This document shows positions 31,303-40,092 of a stretch of DNA of 64,000 bases, in pieces. Source of the stretch: DASUBV01 sp035532295 (GTDB lineage Bacteria; Actinomycetota; Actinomycetes; Streptosporangiales; Streptosporangiaceae); the NCBI GenBank assembly GCA_035532295.1, contig DATKRH010000104.1, forward strand, positions 1-64,000, written 5' to 3'. The translations under genes and the position numbers were made by a program. Numbering within the stretch: position 1 is the first letter of the stretch; each line of letters opens with the position of its first letter. The notes under the pieces were generated by a model. It had not been told where the DNA came from, made no database searches, and worked only from the letters and a program-made list of their open reading frames with translations.

Positions 31303-32445
31303 ATGCGGCCGATCGGCGAACCCTCTGCCGTGGAGGCGCGGCCGGCAGCCGGCGCGGCCGTGAGCGAGCAGCCCGGGCTCGACAGCAAGCCGGCCGACGC
31401 CCTGCTGGTGGCCGTCGATGCCATGGGCGGCGATCACGCGCCCGACGAGATCGTCGCCGGAGCAGTGGCGGCGGCCCGCGAGTACGGCATCCGGGTGGCC
31501 CTATCCGGCCGCCCCGGCCTGCTGCGTCCCCTGCTGGTCCGGCACGGGGTCGTCAGGCACGGGCCGTCGGACGAGGTCTGGGTCGTCCCGGCCGAGGAGG
31601 CGCTGGGCATGGACGAGGGCGCCCTCGCCAGCTGGCGGCGCCCCCGGTCCAGCATCGCGGTCGCCTGCCAGCTGGTCCGCCGCGGGCAGGCCGCGGCGGT
31701 CGTGTCGGCCGGGTCGACCGGCGCCATCGTGGCCACCGCGAGGCTCCGGCTGCGGCCCCTGCCCGGGGTCACCCGCCCCGCGCTGGCCGTCGTCCTGCCG
31801 ACGCGGCCCGGCCCGACCCTGCTGCTGGACGTCGGTGCCATCGCCGACCCCAAGCCCGAGATGCTGGTGCAATTCGCCCAGCTCGGGGTCGTCTACGCCC
31901 AGGTCGCCTGCGGCATCGCCGAGCCCCGCGTCGGGCTGCTGACGATCGGCGCCGAGCCGGGCAAGGGCAACAAGCTGGCCAGGCGCGCCCAGGAGCTGCT
32001 CGCGGCCGACCCGCCGCACGGCGGCCCGCCGCTGAACTTCACCGGGAATGTCGAGGGCGGCGACCTGCTCGCCGGGAAGGTCGACGTCATCGTGACCGAC
32101 GGCTTCACCGGCAATGTCGCTCTCAAGACGCTGGAAGGCACGGCGAGTTACGCGGCCCGGCAGCTGCGCGAGGCACTGGGCGGATCCCGCGCCGCCCGGA
32201 TCGGCGCCCTGCTGCAGCGGCGCGGCCTGCGCGAGCTGGGCGAGCGGCTCGACGCCGAGAGCTACGGCGGGGCCGCGCTGCTGGGCCTGGAGGGCACCGT
32301 CGTCATCGCCCATGGCGCCGTCGCCGCCCGCGGCACCACGGCGGCCGTCAAGCTCGCGGCGGACCTGGCCAGTGCGGGCATCGCCGAGAAGATACGAGAG
32401 CGGCTGGCACCATCGCGCGGTGGCCACTTCCTGCGGCGCCCCTGA
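31303..32445 (+). CDS. plsX: PlsX-family phosphate acyltransferase
   Basis: Makes acyl-phosphate from acyl-ACP for phosphatidic acid synthesis. The product has the PlsX opening VAVDAMGGDHAPDEIVAGAV, SAGSTGAIVATARLRLRPLPGVTRPALAVVLP, LLDVGAIADPKPEMLVQFA, LLTIGAEPGKGNKLA, FTGNVEGGDLLAGKVDVIVTDGFTGNVALKTLEG and YGGAALLGLEGTVVIAHG. The 380-aa frame starts at ATG 31303, about 35 residues longer than the domain; a start nearer residue 20 is possible. It is not next to rpmF, fab or rnc genes, its frequent partners. The 50-bp gap to argS contains a promoter-like hexamer, so argS may be separately transcribed. Confidence 0.93.
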   Translation: MRPIGEPSAVEARPAAGAAVSEQPGLDSKPADALLVAVDAMGGDHAPDEIVAGAVAAAREYGIRVALSGRPGLLRPLLVRHGVVRHGPSDEVWVVPAEEALGMDEGALASWRRPRSSIAVACQLVRRGQAAAVVSAGSTGAIVATARLRLRPLPGVTRPALAVVLPTRPGPTLLLDVGAIADPKPEMLVQFAQLGVVYAQVACGIAEPRVGLLTIGAEPGKGNKLARRAQELLAADPPHGGPPLNFTGNVEGGDLLAGKVDVIVTDGFTGNVALKTLEGTASYAARQLREALGGSRAARIGALLQRRGLRELGERLDAESYGGAALLGLEGTVVIAHGAVAARGTTAAVKLAADLASAGIAEKIRERLAPSRGGHFLRRP

Positions 32446-32482
32446 CGCTCTCGCGGCGACTCCGGGCGCATCGTCCAGCCGA

Positions 32483-32488
32483 TAGGCT
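32483..32488 (+). promoter_or_regulatory. -10-like hexamer before argS (leaderless candidate)
   Basis: TAGGCT, 6 nt before the GTG start at 32495. Confidence 0.5.
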
Positions 32489-32494
32489 GGCTGA

Positions 32495-34246
32495 GTGACA
32501 GATCCGGAGGAGGCACTCGGGCGGCTGGTGCGCGGCGCGCTCGCCGCGGAGTTTGGCGAGCAGCAGGCGAATGCCGATCCGCTCATCCGGCCTTCGCAGT
32601 TCGCCGACTACCAGTCGAACGCGGCCCTGTCGCTGGCCAAGGCGCTGCGCAAGCCGCCGCGCGAGATCGCCACCGCGATCGCCGCGCGGCTGGCCGACCC
32701 GGGCCTGGACACCATGGGCCTGGACGGCGCCGTGGCGACCGCGGAGGTCAGCGGCCCCGGGTTCGTCAACATCGCGCTGCGCGACGAGTGGATAGCCGGG
32801 CAGGCGTCCAGCCAGCTGGCGGACCTGCGGCTGGGAGTCGCGCGGGCCGAGCCGGCCCAGCGGATCGTGGTCGACTACTCCGGCCCCAACGTGGCCAAGG
32901 AACTCCATGCCGGCCATCTTCGTCCCACCGTGGTCGGGGAGGCGATCGTCAGGGTCCTGGAGTACCTGGGCCACACGGTCATCCGCGCCGCGCATCTCGG
33001 CGACTGGGGTACCCAGTTCGGCATGCTGATCGAGCACGCCGTGGACATCGGGGAGCGCGCCACCGGCGAGGAACTGGCCGCCGGCGAGTTCACGGCCTTC
33101 TACCAGGCCGCGCGGGCGAAGTTCGACTCCGATCCCGCCTTCGCGGGCCGGTCCCGGCAGCGGGTGGTCCAGCTGCAGGCCGGGGACGAGCAGGCGCTGC
33201 GGCTGTGGCAGATCCTGGTCGAAGACTCGATGAAGTACCTGCGCGACGTCTACGCCAGGCTCGACATCACGCTGACGGACGCCGACATGGACCCGGAGAG
33301 CTTCTACAACCCGATGCTCGCCGATGTCTGCGCGGAACTGGAGGACAAGGGCATCGCTGTCATCAGCGACGGCGCGCTCTGCGCGTTCCCGCCGGGCTTC
33401 ACCGGCCGGGATGACAAGCCGGTGCCGATCATGCTGCGCAAGAGCGATGGCGGCTACGGCTACGCCAGCACGGACGTGGCGGCGATCAGGTACCGGCTGA
33501 CCGAGCTGAACGCCAGCCGCATCATCTACGTGGTGGGCTCTGAGCAGCACCAGCACTTCGAGATGGTGTTCGCGGTCGCCCGGCAGGCGGGCTGGCTGAC
33601 CGCCGAAGCCAGCGCGGAACATGCCGTCATCGGCCTGATGACCGGCCCCGGCGGCCAGCGGCTGCGGACCCGCAGCGGCGAGCAGATCAAGCTCATCACC
33701 TTGATAGATGAGGCGGTCGGCCGGGCCGAGGAAGTCATCAAGGACCGCTACGACGACCCCGAGTTGCGCCAGCAGATCGCCGAGCCGGTGGGCGTCGGCG
33801 CGCTCAAGTACGGCGATCTGTCGGTAGCCCGGGACTCCAGCTACGTACTGGACTTCGACCGGCTGCTCGCGCTGACCGGGAACACCGGGCCGTACCTGCA
33901 GTATGCGACCGCGCGGATTCGCTCGATCTTCCACAAGGCCGGCCGCGATCCCGTCGCGTCCGCGAGCCCGATCACCTTCACCGAGCCCGCGGAGCGGGCC
34001 CTGGCCTTGCGGCTGCTCGGATTTGGCCGCGCCATCAGCGAGGTTGTCGTCGCGGCGGAGCCGCACAAGCTGGCGGCCTACCTGTTCGAGGTGGCGAGCG
34101 CGTTCACCACGTTCTACGAGCAGTGCCCCGTGCTCACCGCCGAGCCGGCGATCCGGGATAGCCGGCTCGCGCTGGCCGCCCTGACGCTCCGCACCCTGGA
34201 AACCGGGCTGCACCTGCTCGGCATCCCGGTCCCCGACCGCATGTAG
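32495..34246 (+). CDS. argS: Arginyl-tRNA synthetase
   Basis: Class I synthetase of 583 aa. N-terminal additional domain 1 is followed by VDYSGPNVAKELHAGHLRPTVVGEAIVRVLE, with HAGH as the HIGH motif, and AAHLGDWGTQFGML. The catalytic core continues through GYGYASTDVAAIRYRL and YVVGSEQHQHFEMVF. KMSKS is replaced by RLRTRSGEQ as in most bacterial ArgS. The anticodon-binding helical domain ends with the typical LLGIPVPDRM. Start at GTG 32495. Confidence 0.97.
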   Translation: MTDPEEALGRLVRGALAAEFGEQQANADPLIRPSQFADYQSNAALSLAKALRKPPREIATAIAARLADPGLDTMGLDGAVATAEVSGPGFVNIALRDEWIAGQASSQLADLRLGVARAEPAQRIVVDYSGPNVAKELHAGHLRPTVVGEAIVRVLEYLGHTVIRAAHLGDWGTQFGMLIEHAVDIGERATGEELAAGEFTAFYQAARAKFDSDPAFAGRSRQRVVQLQAGDEQALRLWQILVEDSMKYLRDVYARLDITLTDADMDPESFYNPMLADVCAELEDKGIAVISDGALCAFPPGFTGRDDKPVPIMLRKSDGGYGYASTDVAAIRYRLTELNASRIIYVVGSEQHQHFEMVFAVARQAGWLTAEASAEHAVIGLMTGPGGQRLRTRSGEQIKLITLIDEAVGRAEEVIKDRYDDPELRQQIAEPVGVGALKYGDLSVARDSSYVLDFDRLLALTGNTGPYLQYATARIRSIFHKAGRDPVASASPITFTEPAERALALRLLGFGRAISEVVVAAEPHKLAAYLFEVASAFTTFYEQCPVLTAEPAIRDSRLALAALTLRTLETGLHLLGIPVPDRM

Positions 34247-34365
34247 CGCGGGCCGCGCGGGCTGGTCGGCGGGAAACCGCGGCCTGGGCAAATCTCCCGG
34301 CCGTTCCCGGGCAATTCCCGGGTTCGCCGGCCCGATCTCCCACCCCCGCCCGGCATGCTCGGGGC

Positions 34366-35214
34366 ATGGACAGGAACCGCGCATCGAGCGCATCCAGCGC
34401 ATCCGCTGACAACTGGCCCACGCAGCAGCTCTGGCCCGCACCCGGGCCGGGCGGTAATGGCGGCTATGGCCCCCCTCCGCCTACTCCGCCTACTCCGCCT
34501 ACGGGTCCCCACTCGGGTGGCGAGGGTCCGCGCCGGTCCGGGCGGCTGACCCGCTGGGTCATCGGCCTCACCGCCGCTGCAGTCCTCGTCGGCGGCGGCG
34601 CCATCGCGCTCGCCTCCACCGGACAGCCGGCGACAAACACCGGGCTGCTGGCCGCTGACAGCGGCCAGGCCGCGAGCAGCGGGCAGGCGGCCACCCTGAA
34701 CACCGTGCTGAGCGCCGCCGGCTCGCCATCGGCGGCAGACCTGGCCGCCACCGCGCCGACCGGCACCACCAACGGCCCATCGGCCGCCGTCAAGCGCGGC
34801 GCCGCCTGCGCCCGGGCCGCCGGGCGGCTGCGGGCCGCGCACCATCCGCGCGCCGCGCGACGGGTCGGTGCGATCTGCCGCCACCGGCTCGCGCGAGTCA
34901 GGCTGCTCGTGCGGGGCATCCACGGCCAGTTCACGTTCCAGACCAAGCGGGGCGCGAAGACGCTGGCGTTCGAGCGCGGGACGATCCAGTCGGTGAGCGG
35001 CGCCGCCGTGACCGTCTCGGCTTCGGACGGCACCACCTGGACCTGGCATCTGGTCAGCACCACGGTGGTGCGCCAGGACCGCAAGAAGGTCGCCAGCTCC
35101 AGCCTGGCCGACGGCCAGCGCGTCTTCGTGGGCGGCCCCGTCGTCAGCGGCGCGGACAATGCGCGGCTGATCGTCATCCGCCCCGCGACCTCAACCACGG
35201 GACCCGCCTCCTGA
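34366..35214 (+). CDS. Single-pass membrane protein with DUF5666-like C-terminal domain
   Basis: 282 aa. A Gly/Pro-rich cytosolic N-terminus (residues 1-64, with a 9-bp PPT repeat) leads to one hydrophobic helix WVIGLTAAAVLVGGGAIALAS (about 65-85) with basic residues before it, so the rest is outside. After an Ala/Ser/Thr linker comes a small beta domain, FERGTIQSVSGAAVTVSASD, TTWTWHLVSTTVV and LADGQRVFVGG. This is the pattern of DUF5666 proteins. Function unknown. It precedes a two-component system on the same strand (146 bp gap), which may be relevant. Confidence 0.75.
   Translation: MDRNRASSASSASADNWPTQQLWPAPGPGGNGGYGPPPPTPPTPPTGPHSGGEGPRRSGRLTRWVIGLTAAAVLVGGGAIALASTGQPATNTGLLAADSGQAASSGQAATLNTVLSAAGSPSAADLAATAPTGTTNGPSAAVKRGAACARAAGRLRAAHHPRAARRVGAICRHRLARVRLLVRGIHGQFTFQTKRGAKTLAFERGTIQSVSGAAVTVSASDGTTWTWHLVSTTVVRQDRKKVASSSLADGQRVFVGGPVVSGADNARLIVIRPATSTTGPAS
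34477..34503. repeat. 9-bp tandem array (3 units)
   Basis: CCGCCTACT three times (last unit varied), encoding PPTPPTPPT in the membrane protein's N-terminal tail. Confidence 0.85.
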
Positions 35215-35360
35215 CCGGACCGACTGAGGCATTCGGCCCCGCCGCGGTGATCGCGGCGGGGCCGCGGGCACTGCGGGGACGGGTAACCTCTCAGCCTGGC
35301 GCGCCTCGGCCGGCTCATCGGGCCCCGAGTGCCCCGCACGCGAAGATTGGCCCGAGACTC

Positions 35361-36101
35361 ATGACCGACAGTGACCGAATCCCCCAGGTTCTCGTCGTCG
35401 ACGACGAGCCGAACATCCGCGAGCTCGTCCAGGTGGCGCTGAAGTTCCACGGCTGCTCGGTGACCACCGCGGCCAGCGGCCGGGACGCCCTCCGGCAGGC
35501 GGAGGCCAGCCGTCCTGATCTCATCGTGCTCGACGTGATGCTGCCCGACCTGGATGGCTTCGAGGTCTGCCGGCGGCTGCGGGCGACCGGCAACGAGGTC
35601 CCCGTTATCTTCCTGACGGCCCGTGACACCTCCTCCGATACGGTCACGGGCCTGGCCATCGGCGGCGACGACTACGTCACCAAGCCGTTCTCCGTCGAGG
35701 CGCTCGTGGCCCGGGTGCGCGCCGTGCTACGGCGCGCGTCCAGGGCCGCCGGGGACCCTGGGCCGGGCGAGGACGCGGGGCCGCTGCGAGCCGGGGATGT
35801 CGAGCTCGACGAAGACCGGTGGACCGTGCACCGGGCGGGCGTCCCGGTCGAGCTGTCCCCGACCGAGTTCCGGCTGCTCGCTTACCTGATGCGACACGAG
35901 GGCCGGGTGCTGACCCGCGCTCAGTTGCTGGAGAACGTCTGGGGCTGGGACTACTCCGGTGAGTCGCAGATCGTCGAGACCTACATCAGTTACCTGCGCC
36001 GCAAGCTGGACCCGCTCGGCCCGCCGCTCATCTACACCCAGCGCGGGGTCGGCTACAGCTTCCGGCCGCGGCACCGGGAGCAGGCCGGACCGGGCGCGTG
36101 A
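35361..36101 (+). CDS. OmpR/PhoB-family response regulator
   Basis: 246 aa. The receiver domain has acidic pocket VLVVDDEPN, phosphoacceptor Asp58 in LIVLDVMLPDLDGFEV, the Thr of IFLTAR and Lys of YVTKPFSVEAL. The C-terminal winged helix has VELSPTEFRLLAYLMRHEGRVLTRAQLLENVWGWDYSGESQIVETYISYLRRKLD. Start at ATG 35361 (MTDSDRIPQVLVVDDE); the longer frame upstream has no similarity. It is 24 bp upstream of its histidine kinase. The pair resembles MprAB/TrcRS-type actinobacterial systems; the stimulus is unknown. Confidence 0.95.
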   Translation: MTDSDRIPQVLVVDDEPNIRELVQVALKFHGCSVTTAASGRDALRQAEASRPDLIVLDVMLPDLDGFEVCRRLRATGNEVPVIFLTARDTSSDTVTGLAIGGDDYVTKPFSVEALVARVRAVLRRASRAAGDPGPGEDAGPLRAGDVELDEDRWTVHRAGVPVELSPTEFRLLAYLMRHEGRVLTRAQLLENVWGWDYSGESQIVETYISYLRRKLDPLGPPLIYTQRGVGYSFRPRHREQAGPGA

Positions 36102-36125
36102 GCGCGAGCGCGAGATGAGAGCGAG

Positions 36126-37613
36126 ATGAGCGGTTCGCGGAAGCTGTCCCTGCGCGCCCGCATGCTCGTGCTGCTGATCGGCGTCACGACCATGTTCCTG
36201 CTGATCATGGGCATGGTCAGCACGATCGTCCTGGCCCGCAACGTCACCCGGCAGTTCAAGAGCAGCCTGGTGGCCGAGTCCACCCACAGCCCCGCCGACA
36301 TCGGCCAGCACCCGAACGGCTACGCGGCGGTCCTGATCACCCGCCGTCCGCTCAGCATCCGCCCCCTGACCGGGTACACGGCGACGACCGCGGCGCTGGC
36401 CGCGGCGGTGACGAGCCTGATGCAGCGGGCCGCGCAGGGCGCGCAGGGCGCGCAGGGCGCGCTGGGCGCGCTCCGGGACTACGCGGGGTCCGGGAGCCTC
36501 GCGGGGCACGCGTTTGACCTGCCGGCCGCCGACGGGGCCCGGCTGGTGGCCGCGGCGCGCGTCGTGTCCCGCAAGGCCAGCGGCGGCCCCGGCGTGCTCG
36601 TCGTGGCGCAGCCGGCGAGCGCGGCCACCGGCCAGGTGCGCCGGTTCATCATCGCCGAGCTGATCACCGGCGGGGCCCTGATCGCGCTGCTGGCCATCGG
36701 CGGTGAATGGCTGATCGGACGCGGCCTGGACCCGCTGGGCCAGATGGCCAGCACGGCCCACGACATCACCTCACGAGGCGACCTCACCGCGCGGATGCCG
36801 GAAGCCGACGACCAGACCGAGGTAGGCCTGCTAGGAACGGCGATTAACACGATGCTCGACCGGATCCAGCAAGCCTTCGGCGCGCGGCTGCGTTCAGAGC
36901 AGAAGGTGCGCGAGTTCGCCGCGGACGCCTCACACGAGCTGCGGACTCCGCTGACCACGATCCGCGGCTACGCCGAGCTGTACCGGCAGGGTGCGCTCGG
37001 GCCGGATCAGCTGCCGAACGCGATGCGCCGGATCGAGCAGGAGGCGCAGCGGATGAGCATGCTGGTCGCCGAGTTGCTGGAACTGGCCAGGCTGGACCGG
37101 ACCACCTCGCTGGACCTGACCGAGGCCGACCTGGCGGGCATCGTGCGGGACGCCGTCGCCGACGCGGCGGCCGTCGAGCCGCGGCGGCCCGTGCGAGCGG
37201 AGGCGCCGCCCCGGCTGGTCGCGGTGGTGGACGAGCCGCGCATCCGCCAGGTACTGGCGAACTTGCTGGCCAATGTGCGGGCGCACACGCCCGTGGCGGC
37301 CCCGGTCGCTGTCCGGCTGGGCACGATCACCGGCGGCATCCTGCTGGAGGTGGCCGACGGTGGGCCCGGAATGTCCGACGAGGATGCCGCACGGGCCTTC
37401 GACCGGTTCCACCGGGCCGCCGAGCGCGGCGATGGGGACGGGGACGGGGACGCCCGGGACGCCCGGGGCGGCCTGCGCAGCGGCGGCAGCGGGCTCGGCC
37501 TGTCCATCGTCCAGGCCATCGCGCACGCCCACGGCGGCCGGGCCACCCTGGAGTCCCGCCTGGGTCACGGCACCAAGGTCCGCGTCTGGCTACCCGCCCG
37601 CACCATCTGGTAG
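36126..37613 (+). CDS. Sensor histidine kinase partner of the 35361 regulator
   Basis: 495 aa, two transmembrane helices (about 11-36 and 178-202) enclosing an extracytoplasmic sensor of about 140 residues. That sensor contains a 9-bp repeat-encoded AQGAQGAQG stretch. HAMP follows RGLDPLGQMASTAHDI. The dimerisation helix has phospho-acceptor His270 in FAADASHELRTPLTTIRGYAEL. The catalytic domain has an N box in RQVLANLLANVRAHTP, G1 LEVADGGPGM and G2 GGSGLGLSIVQAIAHAHGG. An acidic GDGDGDARDARGG insertion lies between F and G2 boxes, in the ATP-lid region. Its end overlaps the convergent Fe-S gene end by 24 bp. Confidence 0.95.
   Translation: MSGSRKLSLRARMLVLLIGVTTMFLLIMGMVSTIVLARNVTRQFKSSLVAESTHSPADIGQHPNGYAAVLITRRPLSIRPLTGYTATTAALAAAVTSLMQRAAQGAQGAQGALGALRDYAGSGSLAGHAFDLPAADGARLVAAARVVSRKASGGPGVLVVAQPASAATGQVRRFIIAELITGGALIALLAIGGEWLIGRGLDPLGQMASTAHDITSRGDLTARMPEADDQTEVGLLGTAINTMLDRIQQAFGARLRSEQKVREFAADASHELRTPLTTIRGYAELYRQGALGPDQLPNAMRRIEQEAQRMSMLVAELLELARLDRTTSLDLTEADLAGIVRDAVADAAAVEPRRPVRAEAPPRLVAVVDEPRIRQVLANLLANVRAHTPVAAPVAVRLGTITGGILLEVADGGPGMSDEDAARAFDRFHRAAERGDGDGDGDARDARGGLRSGGSGLGLSIVQAIAHAHGGRATLESRLGHGTKVRVWLPARTIW
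36432..36467. repeat. 9-bp tandem array in kinase sensor domain
   Basis: GCGCAGGGC three times plus GCGCTGGGC, encoding AQGAQGAQGALG in the extracytoplasmic loop. Confidence 0.85.
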
Positions 37614-39734
37614 CCGGCCGGAGCCGCCGCCCTCGATCGAGCGGACCAGGAGCTGCGCCACATCGACGACCTCCAGGGACTGCTTCGCCTCGCCGGAACT
37701 CTGCTTGGCGGCAACCGCGTCGCCGAGCATGACCATGCAGTAGGGGCAGCCGGTGGAGATGGTGTCCGGGTCGGTGCCCAGCGCCTCCTCGATGCGCTCG
37801 GTGTTGATCCGCTTGCCGATCCGCTCCTCCATCCACATCCGGGCCCCGCCGGCGCCACAGCAGAAGCCGCGCTCCTTGCAGCGGTGCATCTCCTGGGCCT
37901 TGACGCCCGGTACCTGCTCCATGATCTCGCGCGGGGCGGTGTAGATCTTGTTGTGCCGGCCGAGGAAACACGGGTCGTGGTAGGTGATCTTCTCGTCGAT
38001 CGGGTTGACCGGGAGCAGCTTGCGGTCGGCGACGAGCCTGGCCAGCAGCTGGGTGTGGTGCATCACCTCGTAGTTCCCGCCGAGCTGGGGGTACTCGTTG
38101 GCGATGGTGTTGAAGCAGTGCGGGCAGCTCGCGACGATCTTGCGCGCTCCGGCCTCGTTCAGCGTCTCGATGTTCTGCTGGGCCAGCATGCTGAAGACGA
38201 ACTCGTTGCCCATCCGGCGGGCCGGGTCACCGGTGCAGGTCTCGGCCGGGCCGAGCACCGCGAAGTTCACCTCGGCCGCGTACAGGAGCTGGGCGATGGC
38301 CTTGGTCGTCTTGCGGGCCCGGTCCTCCAGCGCACCCGCGCAGCCGACCCAGAACAGGTACTCGACGTCGTCGCCGATCCGGCCGTCGACCACCGGGACC
38401 TCGAAGTCGAGCTCGGTGATCCAGTCCGTGCGCTTGCTGGCGCCCATGCCCCACGGATCGCCCTTGTTCTCCAGGTTCTTCAGCATCGCCGACGCCTCGG
38501 TGGGAAACGCGGACTCGATCAGCACCTGATTGCGGCGCAGGCCGCTGATGTGATCGAGGTGCTCGATGTCGACCGGGCATTCCTCGACGCAGGCGCCGCA
38601 GTTGGTGCAGGACCAGAGCACATCCGGGTCGATCACGCCGTTGACGGACGAGTCGCCCACCAGGGGCCGCTCCGCCTCGGCCTTCACCGAGTCCGGCAGC
38701 TTGTCCCGGGCCTCGTCCGAGCCGGCCAGCAGGTACGGGGCCTTGGCGAACGCGTGATCACGCAGGTCGAGGATGAGCATCTTGGGCGATAGCGGCTTGC
38801 CGGTGGCCCAGGCCGGGCACTGCGACTGGCACCGCCCGCACTCGGTGCAGGTGGCCAGGTCCAGCATGCCCTTCCAGCTCAGGTCCTCGATCTTGCCCAG
38901 GCCGAAGATGTCGGTGTCCGGGTCGGCTTCCTCGAAGTCGAGCACCTTGCCGTTCGAGCGCATCGGCTGCAGCGCGCCCAGCGCGTTCGGGCGGCGGGAG
39001 AACAGGATGTTCAGCGGGGCGATCGCGATGTGCAGGTGCTTAGAATAGGTGACGAAGACACCAAACCCCAGGATAACGGCCAGCTGGGCCAGGATGAACG
39101 TCGTCTCGATGGCGGAGTTGGCGCCGCGACTGAGCGGGGCGAGCCAGTGCCCGACCATCTGCGAGGCGAACGCGCCATGGGGGTAGGGGAAGTCCCCGGT
39201 ATTGATCTGCGCGCCGCGGTAGATCAGCAGGGTCGCGACGACCAGGAAGATCCCCGCCAGCACCAGCCAGGCCGCGCCGGTGTGCGAGCCGGAGAAGCGC
39301 GACGCCCGGCCCTCCCGCTTCGGGTCCGAGCGCAGCCGGATCACCGTGAAGGTCACGATGCCGGCCAGGACGCCGACCGCGAACAGGTCCTCCAGGAATC
39401 CCACCCAGGCCCAGGTCCCGATGCCGGGGATCGCGAACGTCTTGCTGAACAGGTCGCCGTAGGCCTCGATGATCGTCAGGATCAGGATGATGAAGCCCCA
39501 GAACGTCAGGGCATGCGCCACCCCCGGAACCGTCCACTTGAGCAGCTTGCGCTGCCCGAACACCTCGGTGACCTGGGTCTGCGCATCCCGGCCCGGATGA
39601 TCTCGGACGGCCGCGATCCGCTCCGGCGCGGGCTGGCCGGTCATCGCGAGCCGCTCCAGCCACCAGAGCCGGCGGCCGGCGACCACCGCGGCGACCGCCG
39701 TCAGCGCAAGTCCGATGATGATGCGAAGGGTCAC
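37590..39734 (-). CDS. Membrane Fe-S oxidoreductase (FadF/HdrD-like, heterodisulfide reductase type)
   Basis: About 714 aa in three parts. Residues 1-245 are a membrane domain with five to six helices, resembling the nitrate-reductase gamma/HdrE cytochrome type. Two 4Fe-4S clusters follow at about 295 (CTECGRCQSQCP) and 378 (CTNCGACVEECP). Two CCG domains follow, with VGCAGALEDRARK, CTGDPARR, ASCPHCFNTIANEY and GFCCGAGGARMWMEE near 623. This actinobacterial family is thought to pass electrons from electron-transfer flavoprotein to the membrane quinone during fatty-acid oxidation. Start GTG 39734 follows GGGAGGTCCCT; the long frame upstream is not supported. Confidence 0.9.
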   Translation of the reverse strand: MTLRIIIGLALTAVAAVVAGRRLWWLERLAMTGQPAPERIAAVRDHPGRDAQTQVTEVFGQRKLLKWTVPGVAHALTFWGFIILILTIIEAYGDLFSKTFAIPGIGTWAWVGFLEDLFAVGVLAGIVTFTVIRLRSDPKREGRASRFSGSHTGAAWLVLAGIFLVVATLLIYRGAQINTGDFPYPHGAFASQMVGHWLAPLSRGANSAIETTFILAQLAVILGFGVFVTYSKHLHIAIAPLNILFSRRPNALGALQPMRSNGKVLDFEEADPDTDIFGLGKIEDLSWKGMLDLATCTECGRCQSQCPAWATGKPLSPKMLILDLRDHAFAKAPYLLAGSDEARDKLPDSVKAEAERPLVGDSSVNGVIDPDVLWSCTNCGACVEECPVDIEHLDHISGLRRNQVLIESAFPTEASAMLKNLENKGDPWGMGASKRTDWITELDFEVPVVDGRIGDDVEYLFWVGCAGALEDRARKTTKAIAQLLYAAEVNFAVLGPAETCTGDPARRMGNEFVFSMLAQQNIETLNEAGARKIVASCPHCFNTIANEYPQLGGNYEVMHHTQLLARLVADRKLLPVNPIDEKITYHDPCFLGRHNKIYTAPREIMEQVPGVKAQEMHRCKERGFCCGAGGARMWMEERIGKRINTERIEEALGTDPDTISTGCPYCMVMLGDAVAAKQSSGEAKQSLEVVDVAQLLVRSIEGGGSGRLPDGAGG

Positions 39735-40092
39735 AGGGACCTCCCGGTGCGTCGTCAGGCCAGGCGGCGCCTGGCGGCGCGGTACCGCTGACAGCCTAGC
39801 CCGGCCTTGATCACGGCCGATGACCCGCGCGGCGGCAGCGGCGGCGCCCGTTGTCCCGGCATCGTACCGGGCGGTAACTTCGGCGGCGGCAGCGCCCGGC
39901 CAGGGCGGCCAGGTCCGCCGCCACGTCCGGCCCGAGCCGTCCCGCGACCTGGCGGTAGATCTCCGCCGGGGCCGCTCGTCTTCACATGCCGCGATCAGTC
40001 CGCTCAGCAGGCCCCCGGCGGCTACGGCCGATAGCCTGAGCCGGACGGAGTGCGGCGCACTCCCCAGATCGCAGCTGTCGACGGAGCGTGAC
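39735..40092. other. 358-bp divergent intergenic region with a small inverted repeat
   Basis: Between the Fe-S oxidoreductase (minus) and the GT87-like gene (plus). It is GC-rich and low-complexity (Ala-coding triplet runs in several frames). TACCGGGCGGTA (39865-39876) is an inverted repeat with 5-bp arms around 2 bp and could be a TetR-type operator. TAGCCT at about 40031 could be a -10 element. No gene is supported. Confidence 0.4.

Noticed and set aside
32348..34441. 697-codon open frame antisense to argS
   Set aside because: High-GC shadow frame; argS on the plus strand has all synthetase motifs and the antisense translation is Gly/Arg/His-rich with no family resemblance.
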